Shown one piece after another: positions 55,657 to 63,454 of a stretch of DNA of 64,000 nucleotides; position 1 is the stretch's first letter, and each line of letters begins with the position of its first letter. The notes below the pieces were generated by a model that had not been told where the DNA came from, did not search any database, and saw nothing but the letters and a program-made list of their open reading frames with translations. Both the position numbers and the translations under genes were made by a program. The DNA is from Aegicerativicinus sediminis (lineage in GTDB: Bacteria > Bacteroidota > Bacteroidia > Flavobacteriales > Flavobacteriaceae). Location of the stretch: the NCBI RefSeq assembly GCF_015476115.1, contig NZ_CP064295.1, positions 310,001 through 374,000 of the forward strand, given 5' to 3'.

Positions 55657-58440
55657 TTAATGAATTACGAGCTTAAATGTCTTTTTACTAACCCCGTCTG
55701 TTAAAGATAATAAGTACATGCCAGGTTGAGTTCCTCGAAGGTTAAATTCATTATCCCCAAAAACCAAATCTTTTTTAAGAATTGTTTGTCCTGTTATAGA
55801 GTACATGGTTAGATTTAAATTATCTACCACATCACTGCCCAAACGAATATTAAATTCTCCATTGTTTGGGTTTGGATATATTCTTGTTGACCACAATTTT
55901 TCAATATCTTCTAATCCCAGTGTCGTTTGTGCTTCAAAAGATCCCATATCTCGTGCGGCCCCAAAAACAGGTTGACCAATTTGGTCCGCAAAAGTATCCG
56001 AAGGGTTTCCACCGTCAAAAGCAAGAGAACCTTCTAATATAGCATATGTTAATGCGGGTGATCCGTTTGGAAGTAAATCTCCGCCATTATTCTCTAAAGT
56101 CCCCAAAACAGGATCTTCACCTTCAATATCGTTAGACATTGGTGTAAAGACACCCAATGCATCTGTTTCTACCAAATTATAATCAGCAGAAGTAATGGAA
56201 CCAGCAACATCCGCTCCATTGGCAGAACTGTTATTGGCAACAATCATATTGGTAATTGTTACAGGTTTATCCCCGTATATTCCACCGCCACTTCCAGCTG
56301 TATTTTCAGCAATTGTAACAGCATTTATAGAGGCACTATTTCCATTATTATAAACACCACCTCCATTTCCATTGGACGTATTTTTTGCTATAGTACTTCG
56401 TAACAGGCTCAAATCACCCGCCACACCATTATATATACCTCCACCAGCTGCAGCTGATCCACTCGCGGAGTTGTTTCTTACTGTTGATTGTGAAACTGTA
56501 AAATCGCCAGAATTATTATAAACCCCTCCACCACCGTTAGAATTACCTGTACCAGTGGCAACATTAAAGTTAACACTTGACTTTTCAACTAGCAACGTCC
56601 CAGATTCATTATAAATTCCACCACCGCTAACTGATGCCTCATTAGCGCTTATTACCGAAGTTGAAATACTTGTATTAGCTGCACCTGTAGCATGTATACC
56701 GCCACCCAATCCAACTGTTCCGGTAAGCACATTTTCAGCAATATCTCCAGTTGTTATCGTAAGGGTTCCCGCAAAATTTTCAATTCCGGCTCCAACCCCG
56801 GTGGCCGTATTGCTTCTTACATCCGAACTTTCAATGGTTACCGAACCCCCATTATTATAAATTCCACCGCCAGATCCTTGGGCCCCATCTACAATGTTGG
56901 TATTAATTATGGAATTTGAATTTATTATTAAATCCCCTCCATTATTAAAAATTCCTCCACCACCATCAGTAAGGGTTGCACCCTGCGCTTTATTATTTAC
57001 TATATCTGTATCGGAAAGGGTCATTGAACCTGTTCCGTTATAAATTGCTCCACCGCTAATATTAGCTAAATTCCCTAAGAAATAACAACCATTCAAGGAA
57101 TGGATTCCCGCACCAGTAACATGCAAACCCGCCCCATAATTGGCCGGAGAGCTTAATCCATTTGTTAGAAACTGAACATTAAACAAGTTAGTAATTGAAA
57201 ATTCAGCTGAATTTATTTCTACGCCAGCACCCGCATGTACGGACGAATTACTTCTAATCTCCACATTAGCCATATTCAGGTTACCCATATCATTTAAAAC
57301 TCCACCACCTGAACCTTGAGTTCCGTTTGCTACATTATTGGAAACGACAACACCATTTTGAAGAGTCAAAGTTCCTCCTGAATTAAAGATACCACCTCCT
57401 CCTTGGTCGGATGCATTTCCACTTGCTGTATTATTGTTGACTACAGTACCAGTTAGAGTCATATTCCCAGAACCATTCCATAATCCGCCACCTTCAGAGG
57501 CCGCAGTATTGTTTGATATTGTTCCAAAGGTGAAATTAACAGTACCATTACCCGTTACGTGTAGGCCTCCACCATTTCCGGGTGATGAACCAGTTGTATT
57601 AAGGTTAAGAGTAATATTTTGAAGTACTGTAGGATGAGCATTTCCTGAATTGTCTTCTATTCCTCCACCTGCACGAGAGGCAAAATTTTCTTCAATAGAG
57701 GAATTTAAAATTGTAAGAGTAGCATCCGTATCATTAAAAATACCTCCACCGGATCCTGAGGTACCGTCAGCATAATTATTGGCAATTACTGTATTATTTG
57801 AAATGGTAACATTTCCGCCAGCATTAAAAATACCTCCACCCCCTTGGTTACTACTATTACCACTAGCAGTATTACCTATAATATCAGAATTATTAATTGT
57901 CAAAGTGCCTGAACCATTCCTTAAACCACCTCCATTGGCATTTGCAGAATTACTGCTGATTATAGAGTTTGTTAGCGTTAGGGATGCACCGGCGTCTAAG
58001 TAAACACCTCCTCCAGATCCATTAGTACCGTTGGCAGTATTGGAAACCACCTCACAATTATTAAGAGTAAGATCTGTATTCGTTGCATAAATTCCACCGC
58101 CATTGGATTCTATTCCATTAGTAATCTCGAGATTATTAAAAATAACGGTACCTGCTGTTATTGTAAAAACACGTCCATTTTGAGCTGCATCAATAATCGT
58201 TAAAGCAGTATTGCTTCCGGTTATGGTTAAATTTTTATCTATTAAAATGGCACTATTCAAGGTAACGGTTGTTATTGAGTTGGCGAAGGTAATTGTTGAA
58301 CCTGGTGCTGCATCTTCAATCTCTTTACGAAGCGTACCGTTTTGACCAGTATCCGTACTTTTATTTACGACCTGCGCCTCGGCTTGAATTGAAAAAAATA
58401 TTACAAAAAGAAATAAATAGAGAGTAAAGTTCGATCTCAT
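55657..58440 (-). CDS. T9SS-exported right-handed beta-helix repeat protein
   Basis: A 927-residue secreted protein. A signal peptide (ending at AEAQ) is followed by a parallel beta-helix of about 25-30-residue rungs, each with GGGI/L-N and N-N/S-T-A patterns (about residues 75-760). A choice-of-anchor-like segment follows, then a T9SS sorting domain (about 845-927: YPNPNNGEFNIRL, NLTMYSITGQTIL, and TQPGMYLLSLTDG). The rungs are grouped in a five-rung super-repeat of about 145 residues, with four copies starting near residues 170, 317, 463 and 606. It is probably a surface adhesin or carbohydrate-binding protein. A weak -7 box (TATCTTTA) lies at 58484-58491. Confidence 0.88.
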   Translation of the reverse strand: MRSNFTLYLFLFVIFFSIQAEAQVVNKSTDTGQNGTLRKEIEDAAPGSTITFANSITTVTLNSAILIDKNLTITGSNTALTIIDAAQNGRVFTITAGTVIFNNLEITNGIESNGGGIYATNTDLTLNNCEVVSNTANGTNGSGGGVYLDAGASLTLTNSIISSNSANANGGGLRNGSGTLTINNSDIIGNTASGNSSNQGGGGIFNAGGNVTISNNTVIANNYADGTSGSGGGIFNDTDATLTILNSSIEENFASRAGGGIEDNSGNAHPTVLQNITLNLNTTGSSPGNGGGLHVTGNGTVNFTFGTISNNTAASEGGGLWNGSGNMTLTGTVVNNNTASGNASDQGGGGIFNSGGTLTLQNGVVVSNNVANGTQGSGGGVLNDMGNLNMANVEIRSNSSVHAGAGVEINSAEFSITNLFNVQFLTNGLSSPANYGAGLHVTGAGIHSLNGCYFLGNLANISGGAIYNGTGSMTLSDTDIVNNKAQGATLTDGGGGIFNNGGDLIINSNSIINTNIVDGAQGSGGGIYNNGGSVTIESSDVRSNTATGVGAGIENFAGTLTITTGDIAENVLTGTVGLGGGIHATGAANTSISTSVISANEASVSGGGIYNESGTLLVEKSSVNFNVATGTGNSNGGGGVYNNSGDFTVSQSTVRNNSASGSAAAGGGIYNGVAGDLSLLRSTIAKNTSNGNGGGVYNNGNSASINAVTIAENTAGSGGGIYGDKPVTITNMIVANNSSANGADVAGSITSADYNLVETDALGVFTPMSNDIEGEDPVLGTLENNGGDLLPNGSPALTYAILEGSLAFDGGNPSDTFADQIGQPVFGAARDMGSFEAQTTLGLEDIEKLWSTRIYPNPNNGEFNIRLGSDVVDNLNLTMYSITGQTILKKDLVFGDNEFNLRGTQPGMYLLSLTDGVSKKTFKLVIH
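56223..57933 (-). repeat. Four-copy, five-rung protein super-repeat
   Basis: Within the beta-helix gene, GGGL/I-N-G/E-S-G rungs recur at residues 170, 317, 463 and 606, at intervals of 147, 146 and 143 residues. Each copy has the same order of rungs: GGGL-NGSG, GGGGIFN, GGGI/V-N-D/N, a GGGIE or GAGVE rung, and GGGLHVTG. The fourth copy is the most degenerate. Confidence 0.75.
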
Positions 58441-58589
58441 AGAATGTAGTTTAATAGTACGATTGGGTTCGATTATAAAAGATTAAAGATAGGTATTTTT
58501 TTGCTATTAAGCCTGATTTTTCGACCAATGGGAACCTTGAAAACGGCTTGAATAACAAAGATGTGGTAATTAAAACTTATATTAACTGT

Positions 58590-60371
58590 CTACATTCGCT
58601 CAGGGACATTAATACCTAAAAGTCTGAAACAAGTTTTTATAACGTTACCTACTGATTTTGAAAGTAATACTCGGAACTGTTGGACATGTGGCTCTTCTGA
58701 CACCAAGATTGGTACATTTTGGTAAAAAGAATTAAACTCCTTAACCAATTCATAAACATAATTGGCTACATGTGCGGGACTATGTTGTTCAGCGGCAAAC
58801 AAAAGTATCTTAGGAAATTCAGAAAGAATTTTTAGCAATTCCTTCTCCTTGCTATGCAATTCAAGTTTTGAGTTGAAATCGAATTCTTCCAAATCTGCTG
58901 TTTTGCGTAAAATGGATTGAATTCTCGCATAAGTGTACTGAATAAAAGGGCCGGTATTGCCTTGAAAATCTATTGATTCTTTAGGGTCGAAAAGTATCCT
59001 TTTCTTCGGGTCCACTTTCAAGATATAATATTTCAGTGCTCCTAGACCAATTGTAAGATATAAATCATTTTTTTCTTCCTCTGAATACCCCTCTAATTTC
59101 CCTAATTCTTCTGAAATTTCTTTAGCAGTACGTTGCATTTCATCCATTAGATCATCTGCATCTACCACCGTCCCTTCTCTACTTTTCATTTTCCCGGAAG
59201 GTAGATCTACCATTCCATAACTAAGGTGATAAAGATTATCTGCCCAAGAATACCCTAATTTTTTAAGTATTAAAAACAACACTTTAAAGTGGTAATCCTG
59301 CTCATTTCCTACAGTATAAACCATCCCAGAAATATCAGGAAAATCCTTAAATCTTTGAATTGCAGTACCAATATCTTGAGTCATATATACTGCAGTGCCA
59401 TCTGACCTAAGTACTAATTTCTCATCTAAGCCTTCATCAGTTAGATCACACCAGACAGAACGATCTTCTTTTTTGAAAAAAACTCCTTTTTGCAGCCCAA
59501 ATTCAATAACCTCTTTTCCAAGTAGATAAGTATTGCTTTCATAGTACAACTTGTCAAAATCTACTCCTAAACGCTCATAAGTATCATTGAAACCGCTATA
59601 AACCCAACCATTCATTTTTTGCCATAACTCCACAGTTTGTGGATCTCCACTTTCCCACTTTCTAAGCATTTCTTGTGCATTCAAAAGGTAAGGCGCCTCC
59701 TTCTTAGCCTTTTCTTCCTCAACCCCTTCAGCAATTAAATCTTTCACCTGTTTACGATACACCTGCTCGAATTTAACATAGTAATTCCCAACAAGTTTAT
59801 CTCCTTTAATATCAGTCTCCGATGGTGTTTCTCCATTACCAAAATCTTGCCAAGCAAGCATACTTTTACATATATGTATACCTCTGTCGTTTATTATTTG
59901 GGTTTTGTGAACCTGATTCCCAGTTGCTTTTAAAATTTCTGAAACACTGTATCCCAAGAGAATGTTTCTAATATGACCAAGGTGTAGTGGTTTATTTGTA
60001 TTTGGAGATGAATATTCAACCATTATAGATCCATTTGAAGTATTAATAGGCACTATGCCATAATCTTCTTTGGAAATCTGCTCTTTTAGTAAATCGATAT
60101 AATAATCGTCTGAAATTTCAATATTTAAAAACCCCTTTACCACATTAAATCCATCTACAAATCTTGAAGCCTCTTTAAGTTTAGCTCCAATAGTTTCACC
60201 AATAATTTTGGGGTTCCCTTTTATATGCTTTAACATCGGAAAAACTACAACAGTAATATCCCCGACAAATTCCTTTCTGGTAATCTGGGTTTCAACCTTC
60301 TCTAAATCGACTTGGTAAGTTTCATTGACAATCGCTTTTACCTCTTTTTCAATAAAATGTTCAATGCTCAT
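58590..60371 (-). CDS. argS: Arginyl-tRNA synthetase
   Basis: A 593-residue class Ia synthetase. The N-terminal Add1 domain is followed by the HIGH-like motif PLHLGHIRNILLG, then VHKTQIINDRGIHICKSMLAW, YMTQDIGTA and PSGKMKSREGTVV (the KMSKS-equivalent region). The DALR anticodon domain ends at GINVPERM. It charges tRNA-Arg. It is monocistronic, with a -7 box 20 bp upstream. Confidence 0.97.
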   Translation of the reverse strand: MSIEHFIEKEVKAIVNETYQVDLEKVETQITRKEFVGDITVVVFPMLKHIKGNPKIIGETIGAKLKEASRFVDGFNVVKGFLNIEISDDYYIDLLKEQISKEDYGIVPINTSNGSIMVEYSSPNTNKPLHLGHIRNILLGYSVSEILKATGNQVHKTQIINDRGIHICKSMLAWQDFGNGETPSETDIKGDKLVGNYYVKFEQVYRKQVKDLIAEGVEEEKAKKEAPYLLNAQEMLRKWESGDPQTVELWQKMNGWVYSGFNDTYERLGVDFDKLYYESNTYLLGKEVIEFGLQKGVFFKKEDRSVWCDLTDEGLDEKLVLRSDGTAVYMTQDIGTAIQRFKDFPDISGMVYTVGNEQDYHFKVLFLILKKLGYSWADNLYHLSYGMVDLPSGKMKSREGTVVDADDLMDEMQRTAKEISEELGKLEGYSEEEKNDLYLTIGLGALKYYILKVDPKKRILFDPKESIDFQGNTGPFIQYTYARIQSILRKTADLEEFDFNSKLELHSKEKELLKILSEFPKILLFAAEQHSPAHVANYVYELVKEFNSFYQNVPILVSEEPHVQQFRVLLSKSVGNVIKTCFRLLGINVPERM

Positions 60372-60391
60372 TTCGCAATATTTTCAATTTG

Positions 60392-60399
60392 CAAAGATA
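60392..60399 (-). promoter_or_regulatory. Promoter -7 box for argS
   Basis: The sense-strand TATCTTTG is an exact TAnnTTTG match, 20 bp before the argS ATG. Confidence 0.5.
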
Positions 60400-60470
60400 C
60401 AATTTACCCTTTTGTTAAAGAACGGTTTTAATGAATACAGGAGGAAAAATGTATCAGACCAACAGGGACG

Positions 60471-60523
60471 TGCAGTTCATCGATAAAAGTGTAGTTATCC
60501 CGAGATTAACTACCGTTCGTCGA
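60471..60523 (+). promoter_or_regulatory. LytTR/AlgR-like direct repeats upstream of the sensor operon
   Basis: TGCAGTTCATCGA (60471-60483) and TACCGTTCGTCGA (60511-60523) match at 10 of 13 positions. The second contains CCGTTCGTC, the core of the AlgR (LytTR-family) site. A weaker middle copy TGTAGTTATCC starts at 60490, giving a period of 19-21 bp, like AgrA-type repeats. GTAGTTA and TAACTAC (60491-60497 and 60507-60513) also form a short inverted repeat. They lie 129-181 bp upstream of the small ORF. Confidence 0.5.
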
Positions 60524-60651
60524 ATGCCCAAAATCCAGATCTAAAAAGAGCTTTCACTTTATCTGATTTATCGGTCATAAATCCCAAAAATTAGCTTTTT
60601 AACACTTCTTTGAGGATTTTTGAGAAGCTATTAACAAAGTCCCAATCGTTG

Positions 60652-60771
60652 ATGATGATCAGTGTTCAACCCTTTTTTGGATTGTTGCTGTTTTTTGTCA
60701 TCCTACTTTACCTTTCCCTCGAGGCAAGTTGGTTTCAAAACAACATTGCAAATACTAACCTATCTGTATGA
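60652..60771 (+). CDS. Small single-TM peptide coupled to a sensor kinase
   Basis: A 39-codon ORF encodes MMISVQPFFGLLLFFVILLY near its start, then a short polar tail ending at NLSV. It is one strong hydrophobic helix (about residues 8-24) with a soluble C-terminus. Its TGA overlaps the ATG of the histidine kinase (ATGA at 60768-60771), the classical arrangement for translational coupling. It is too short to classify and I recognise no family. It could be a sensor-associated peptide, a regulatory leader peptide or chance. Start at the first of two tandem ATGs (60652, 60655). Confidence 0.45.
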   Translation: MMISVQPFFGLLLFFVILLYLSLEASWFQNNIANTNLSV

Positions 60772-62825
60772 TAAAACGGTTACTCTTTCTTACTGTTTTA
60801 TTCCAGTTTCTTGTCTGTTTCCCCCAGACCGAAGAGATAGATAGTCTATTGCTAGATTTGGCATACCAAAAACAAGACACTTCCAAAGTAAATACTTCAA
60901 TTAAATTAATAAATGCCCTTCTAAATGAAGGCGATTATAAACGTGCTTTCCAATTTGTTGAACAGACCCAAGATTTGGCTCAATCTTTAGAGTATTATAA
61001 AGGAATAGCAAATGCTTATTATTATCGTGCTATTATCTACAACAACAAAAATGATTATTACAATGCATTAGATAGTTTTAATAAGGCAAAGCGCAATTTT
61101 GAATTATCGGGAGATGTTATTGGACTTGCAAAGGTGAATAATCAAATTGGTATTTTAGAAATTAACAAAGGTAACTATCAGTCTGGCCTAAAATTGTCAC
61201 TAACAGCTATTGATATTTTCGAGAGCAATAATCTGTCAATGGATTTAAGTGAAGCTTACGAAAATCTTGGTAAAGCTTATTTAAATACTGGACAAAATGA
61301 AAAGTCTTTGGAATTTTATTTAAAAGCCCATGAAATTCAAACTGAATTAGGTCAAACTAACAAAATTAAACAGACCAATCAGGTTATCGCCGACCTATAT
61401 TCACAAAGGAAAGAATTTAGAAAGTCCATTGAATATTATGAAGCAACCCTTAAAATCTTAAACGATTCAACTGATCTTAGAATTAGGGAGCAAATATTAC
61501 CCAAATTGGGTAGCGAATATCTTCAATTTAATGATTGGGAACGGGCATCGACCTATTTACTTCAAGCCTTGCGTTTAAATAGAAGAACAAATAACACTGA
61601 AGGACTTGTGCTTACCTTAAATGGTTTGGCAAGATTAAATTTAAATAGAGGTAATTGGCGATTAGCAGATAGCCAAGCAGAAGAGGCCTATTCCTTATTT
61701 GATAGCAGCTCTGAAATATATTTGAAACTTGAAAATTACAATCTTCAAAAAGAAATTGATTCCACACGCGGAAATTTTGAACAGGCATACTTATGGCAAA
61801 GTAGATATTTTCAACTAAAACAAAATTTAGAAGCCGAGCAAAAGAAACAAGCAACCAAGACTACCTTAGCGGAAGACCAACCAATTCAAATAGAAGAATA
61901 CCCAACCGAATTTGGTGATAAAAAAAATGACATAGACCCCAACAGTCTGAAACGTCAAAGATTATACATGTATATTTTGGGTGCAGCGCTATTAATTGCC
62001 TGTACACTTTTAATAGTTTCATTCATTAAGGGTAGTAAACACCAAAAGGAAACGGTAGTATTAGAAAGAGATTTAAAATCCATTAAAAAAACAAACGAAG
62101 AACTAAAAATTTCCATCGAGGAGCTAGAGGAGAAAAACACTGTTAAAGATCGACTTTTCTCGATAGTCTCCCACGATTTAAAGGATTCCATATCTTCAAT
62201 TAAGGCCTTTATAGATCTATTAAGAGAAGATAGTTTAACTCGTGAAGAATTTTACGATCTCATTCCAGAATTAAGCGAAAATGCCAATAATGCAGCATTG
62301 CTTTTATTTAACTTGCTCAATTGGTCTAAATCTCAGTTACAAAATTTAGAATCAAAACCAGAACTTTTTAATATTCAGGATATTTTTAGGGATAAACTGC
62401 AATTGATACAGCAGCGGGTTGAGGATAAGCGCATAGCGATAATCGATGAATCTCAAAGGGATTTTGCCTATGCAGATAAAAGCATGATTGAGATTGTCAT
62501 TCAAAATTTACTTACCAATGCTGTGAAGTTTAGTAGGGTTGGCGATATAATTACAATATCTAATAGAGATAAGGATGGCAAAGCTCTTATCATCGTAGAA
62601 GATACGGGAGTAGGAATTTCAGAAGAAAATTTGTCGAAGTTATTCCAAAAAAATAGCTTTACCACCATTGGGACCAAAAACGAAAAGGGCACCGGCTTAG
62701 GGCTGACAATCTGCAAAGAATTGGTTGAGTTAAACAATGGTAAAATTTGGGTTGAAAGTATCCAAAACGTTGGAACCAAATTTTTTGTTGAACTACCTAA
62801 AAGCAAACCTGAAATTTCTTCTTAA
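60768..62825 (+). CDS. TPR-containing sensor histidine kinase
   Basis: A 685-residue hybrid of periplasmic sensor and cytoplasmic kinase. A signal/anchor segment is followed by TPR repeats (about 30-350; for example YYRAIIYNNKNDYYNALD and AYENLGKAYLNTGQNEKSLEFY), a TM helix at about 400-420, and a coiled coil (about 425-460). The kinase core has the H-box SHDLKDS with phospho-accepting His469, N-box NLLTNAVKFS, G1 VEDTGVGIS and G2 GTGLGLTI. No receiver domain is present, so an unlinked response regulator is needed. Its start overlaps the small ORF and its stop overlaps the CpeT gene (TAATG). Confidence 0.92.
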   Translation: MIKRLLFLTVLFQFLVCFPQTEEIDSLLLDLAYQKQDTSKVNTSIKLINALLNEGDYKRAFQFVEQTQDLAQSLEYYKGIANAYYYRAIIYNNKNDYYNALDSFNKAKRNFELSGDVIGLAKVNNQIGILEINKGNYQSGLKLSLTAIDIFESNNLSMDLSEAYENLGKAYLNTGQNEKSLEFYLKAHEIQTELGQTNKIKQTNQVIADLYSQRKEFRKSIEYYEATLKILNDSTDLRIREQILPKLGSEYLQFNDWERASTYLLQALRLNRRTNNTEGLVLTLNGLARLNLNRGNWRLADSQAEEAYSLFDSSSEIYLKLENYNLQKEIDSTRGNFEQAYLWQSRYFQLKQNLEAEQKKQATKTTLAEDQPIQIEEYPTEFGDKKNDIDPNSLKRQRLYMYILGAALLIACTLLIVSFIKGSKHQKETVVLERDLKSIKKTNEELKISIEELEEKNTVKDRLFSIVSHDLKDSISSIKAFIDLLREDSLTREEFYDLIPELSENANNAALLLFNLLNWSKSQLQNLESKPELFNIQDIFRDKLQLIQQRVEDKRIAIIDESQRDFAYADKSMIEIVIQNLLTNAVKFSRVGDIITISNRDKDGKALIIVEDTGVGISEENLSKLFQKNSFTTIGTKNEKGTGLGLTICKELVELNNGKIWVESIQNVGTKFFVELPKSKPEISS

Positions 62826-63454
62826 TGAAAAACCTACTTTATGTTTTATTAGTTGCACTTATAATAATTAGTTGCAAAAATGCCGATGTTGCTGAAAAGG
62901 AATTGGAAACAGATCCCATTGCAGAACTTTATTTAATGATGCAAGGATCGTATAGTTCCCTTAACCAAGCTGCCGAAGACTCCACTTACCATCATATGGT
63001 TATGAATGTTTGCCCAATCTGGGAAGGAAAAGGCAATTACCTATATGCGGAGGTTGCACATAACGACTCCATAAACAGACCAATCAAACAGCGAATTTTC
63101 AAACTATCTAGAGTAAATGACAGCGTTTACGTAAACTCTATTTTCTCTCTTAAGGATGAAGCTTTTTGGAGTAATAAATGGGCTATGCCAAAAGAATTCT
63201 CCAAACTGAAACAAGAGGATTTAACCGAGGTTTCAGGATGCCATATTACTTTGAAACGAATTCGACCAACTTATTACCAAGGTAAGACTGAAGAAATGGG
63301 TTGTTACGATAACTTGAATGGCGGTATGGTAAGCATAAGTGAGTTAGAGGTATTTGATGATAAAATTATAACCTGGGATAAGGGTTATAATGAAAATGGG
63401 GAACAGGTCTGGGGTTCCATACACGGAGGGTATATCTTCGATAGAGTAAATTAG
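62825..63454 (+). CDS. CpeT/CpcT-family lipoprotein
   Basis: A 209-residue protein with a lipoprotein leader (IIISC, Cys17). The CpeT/CpcT pattern follows: LMMQGSYSSLNQAAEDSTYH, NVCPIWEGKGNYLYAEVA, IKQRIFKL, SGCHITLKR, YYQGKTEEMGCYD, ISELEV, TWDKGYNENGEQVWGSIHGGYIF. In cyanobacteria the family attaches phycobilins to phycobiliproteins, which this organism surely lacks, so the role here must differ; binding of a tetrapyrrole or other small ligand is possible. Its ATG overlaps the kinase stop (TAATG). It overlaps the convergent ctlX gene by 4 bp. Confidence 0.85.
   Translation: MKNLLYVLLVALIIISCKNADVAEKELETDPIAELYLMMQGSYSSLNQAAEDSTYHHMVMNVCPIWEGKGNYLYAEVAHNDSINRPIKQRIFKLSRVNDSVYVNSIFSLKDEAFWSNKWAMPKEFSKLKQEDLTEVSGCHITLKRIRPTYYQGKTEEMGCYDNLNGGMVSISELEVFDDKIITWDKGYNENGEQVWGSIHGGYIFDRVN

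Noticed and set aside
56223-57933. Regular DNA repeats that resemble a CRISPR array or tandem repeat
   Set aside because: The units are imperfect, in frame with an intact 927-codon gene, and follow the protein rungs. There are no uniform spacers.
60662-60844. A second small ORF of 60 residues in another frame over the sensor-operon start
   Set aside because: It overlaps both the 39-residue ORF and the first codons of the kinase in a different frame, and its sequence is Cys/Pro/Thr-rich without a clear signal.
62825-63454. Phycobilin lyase function for the CpeT-like protein
   Set aside because: The phylum has no phycobilisomes and the protein has a lipoprotein signal, so the cyanobacterial role does not carry over.
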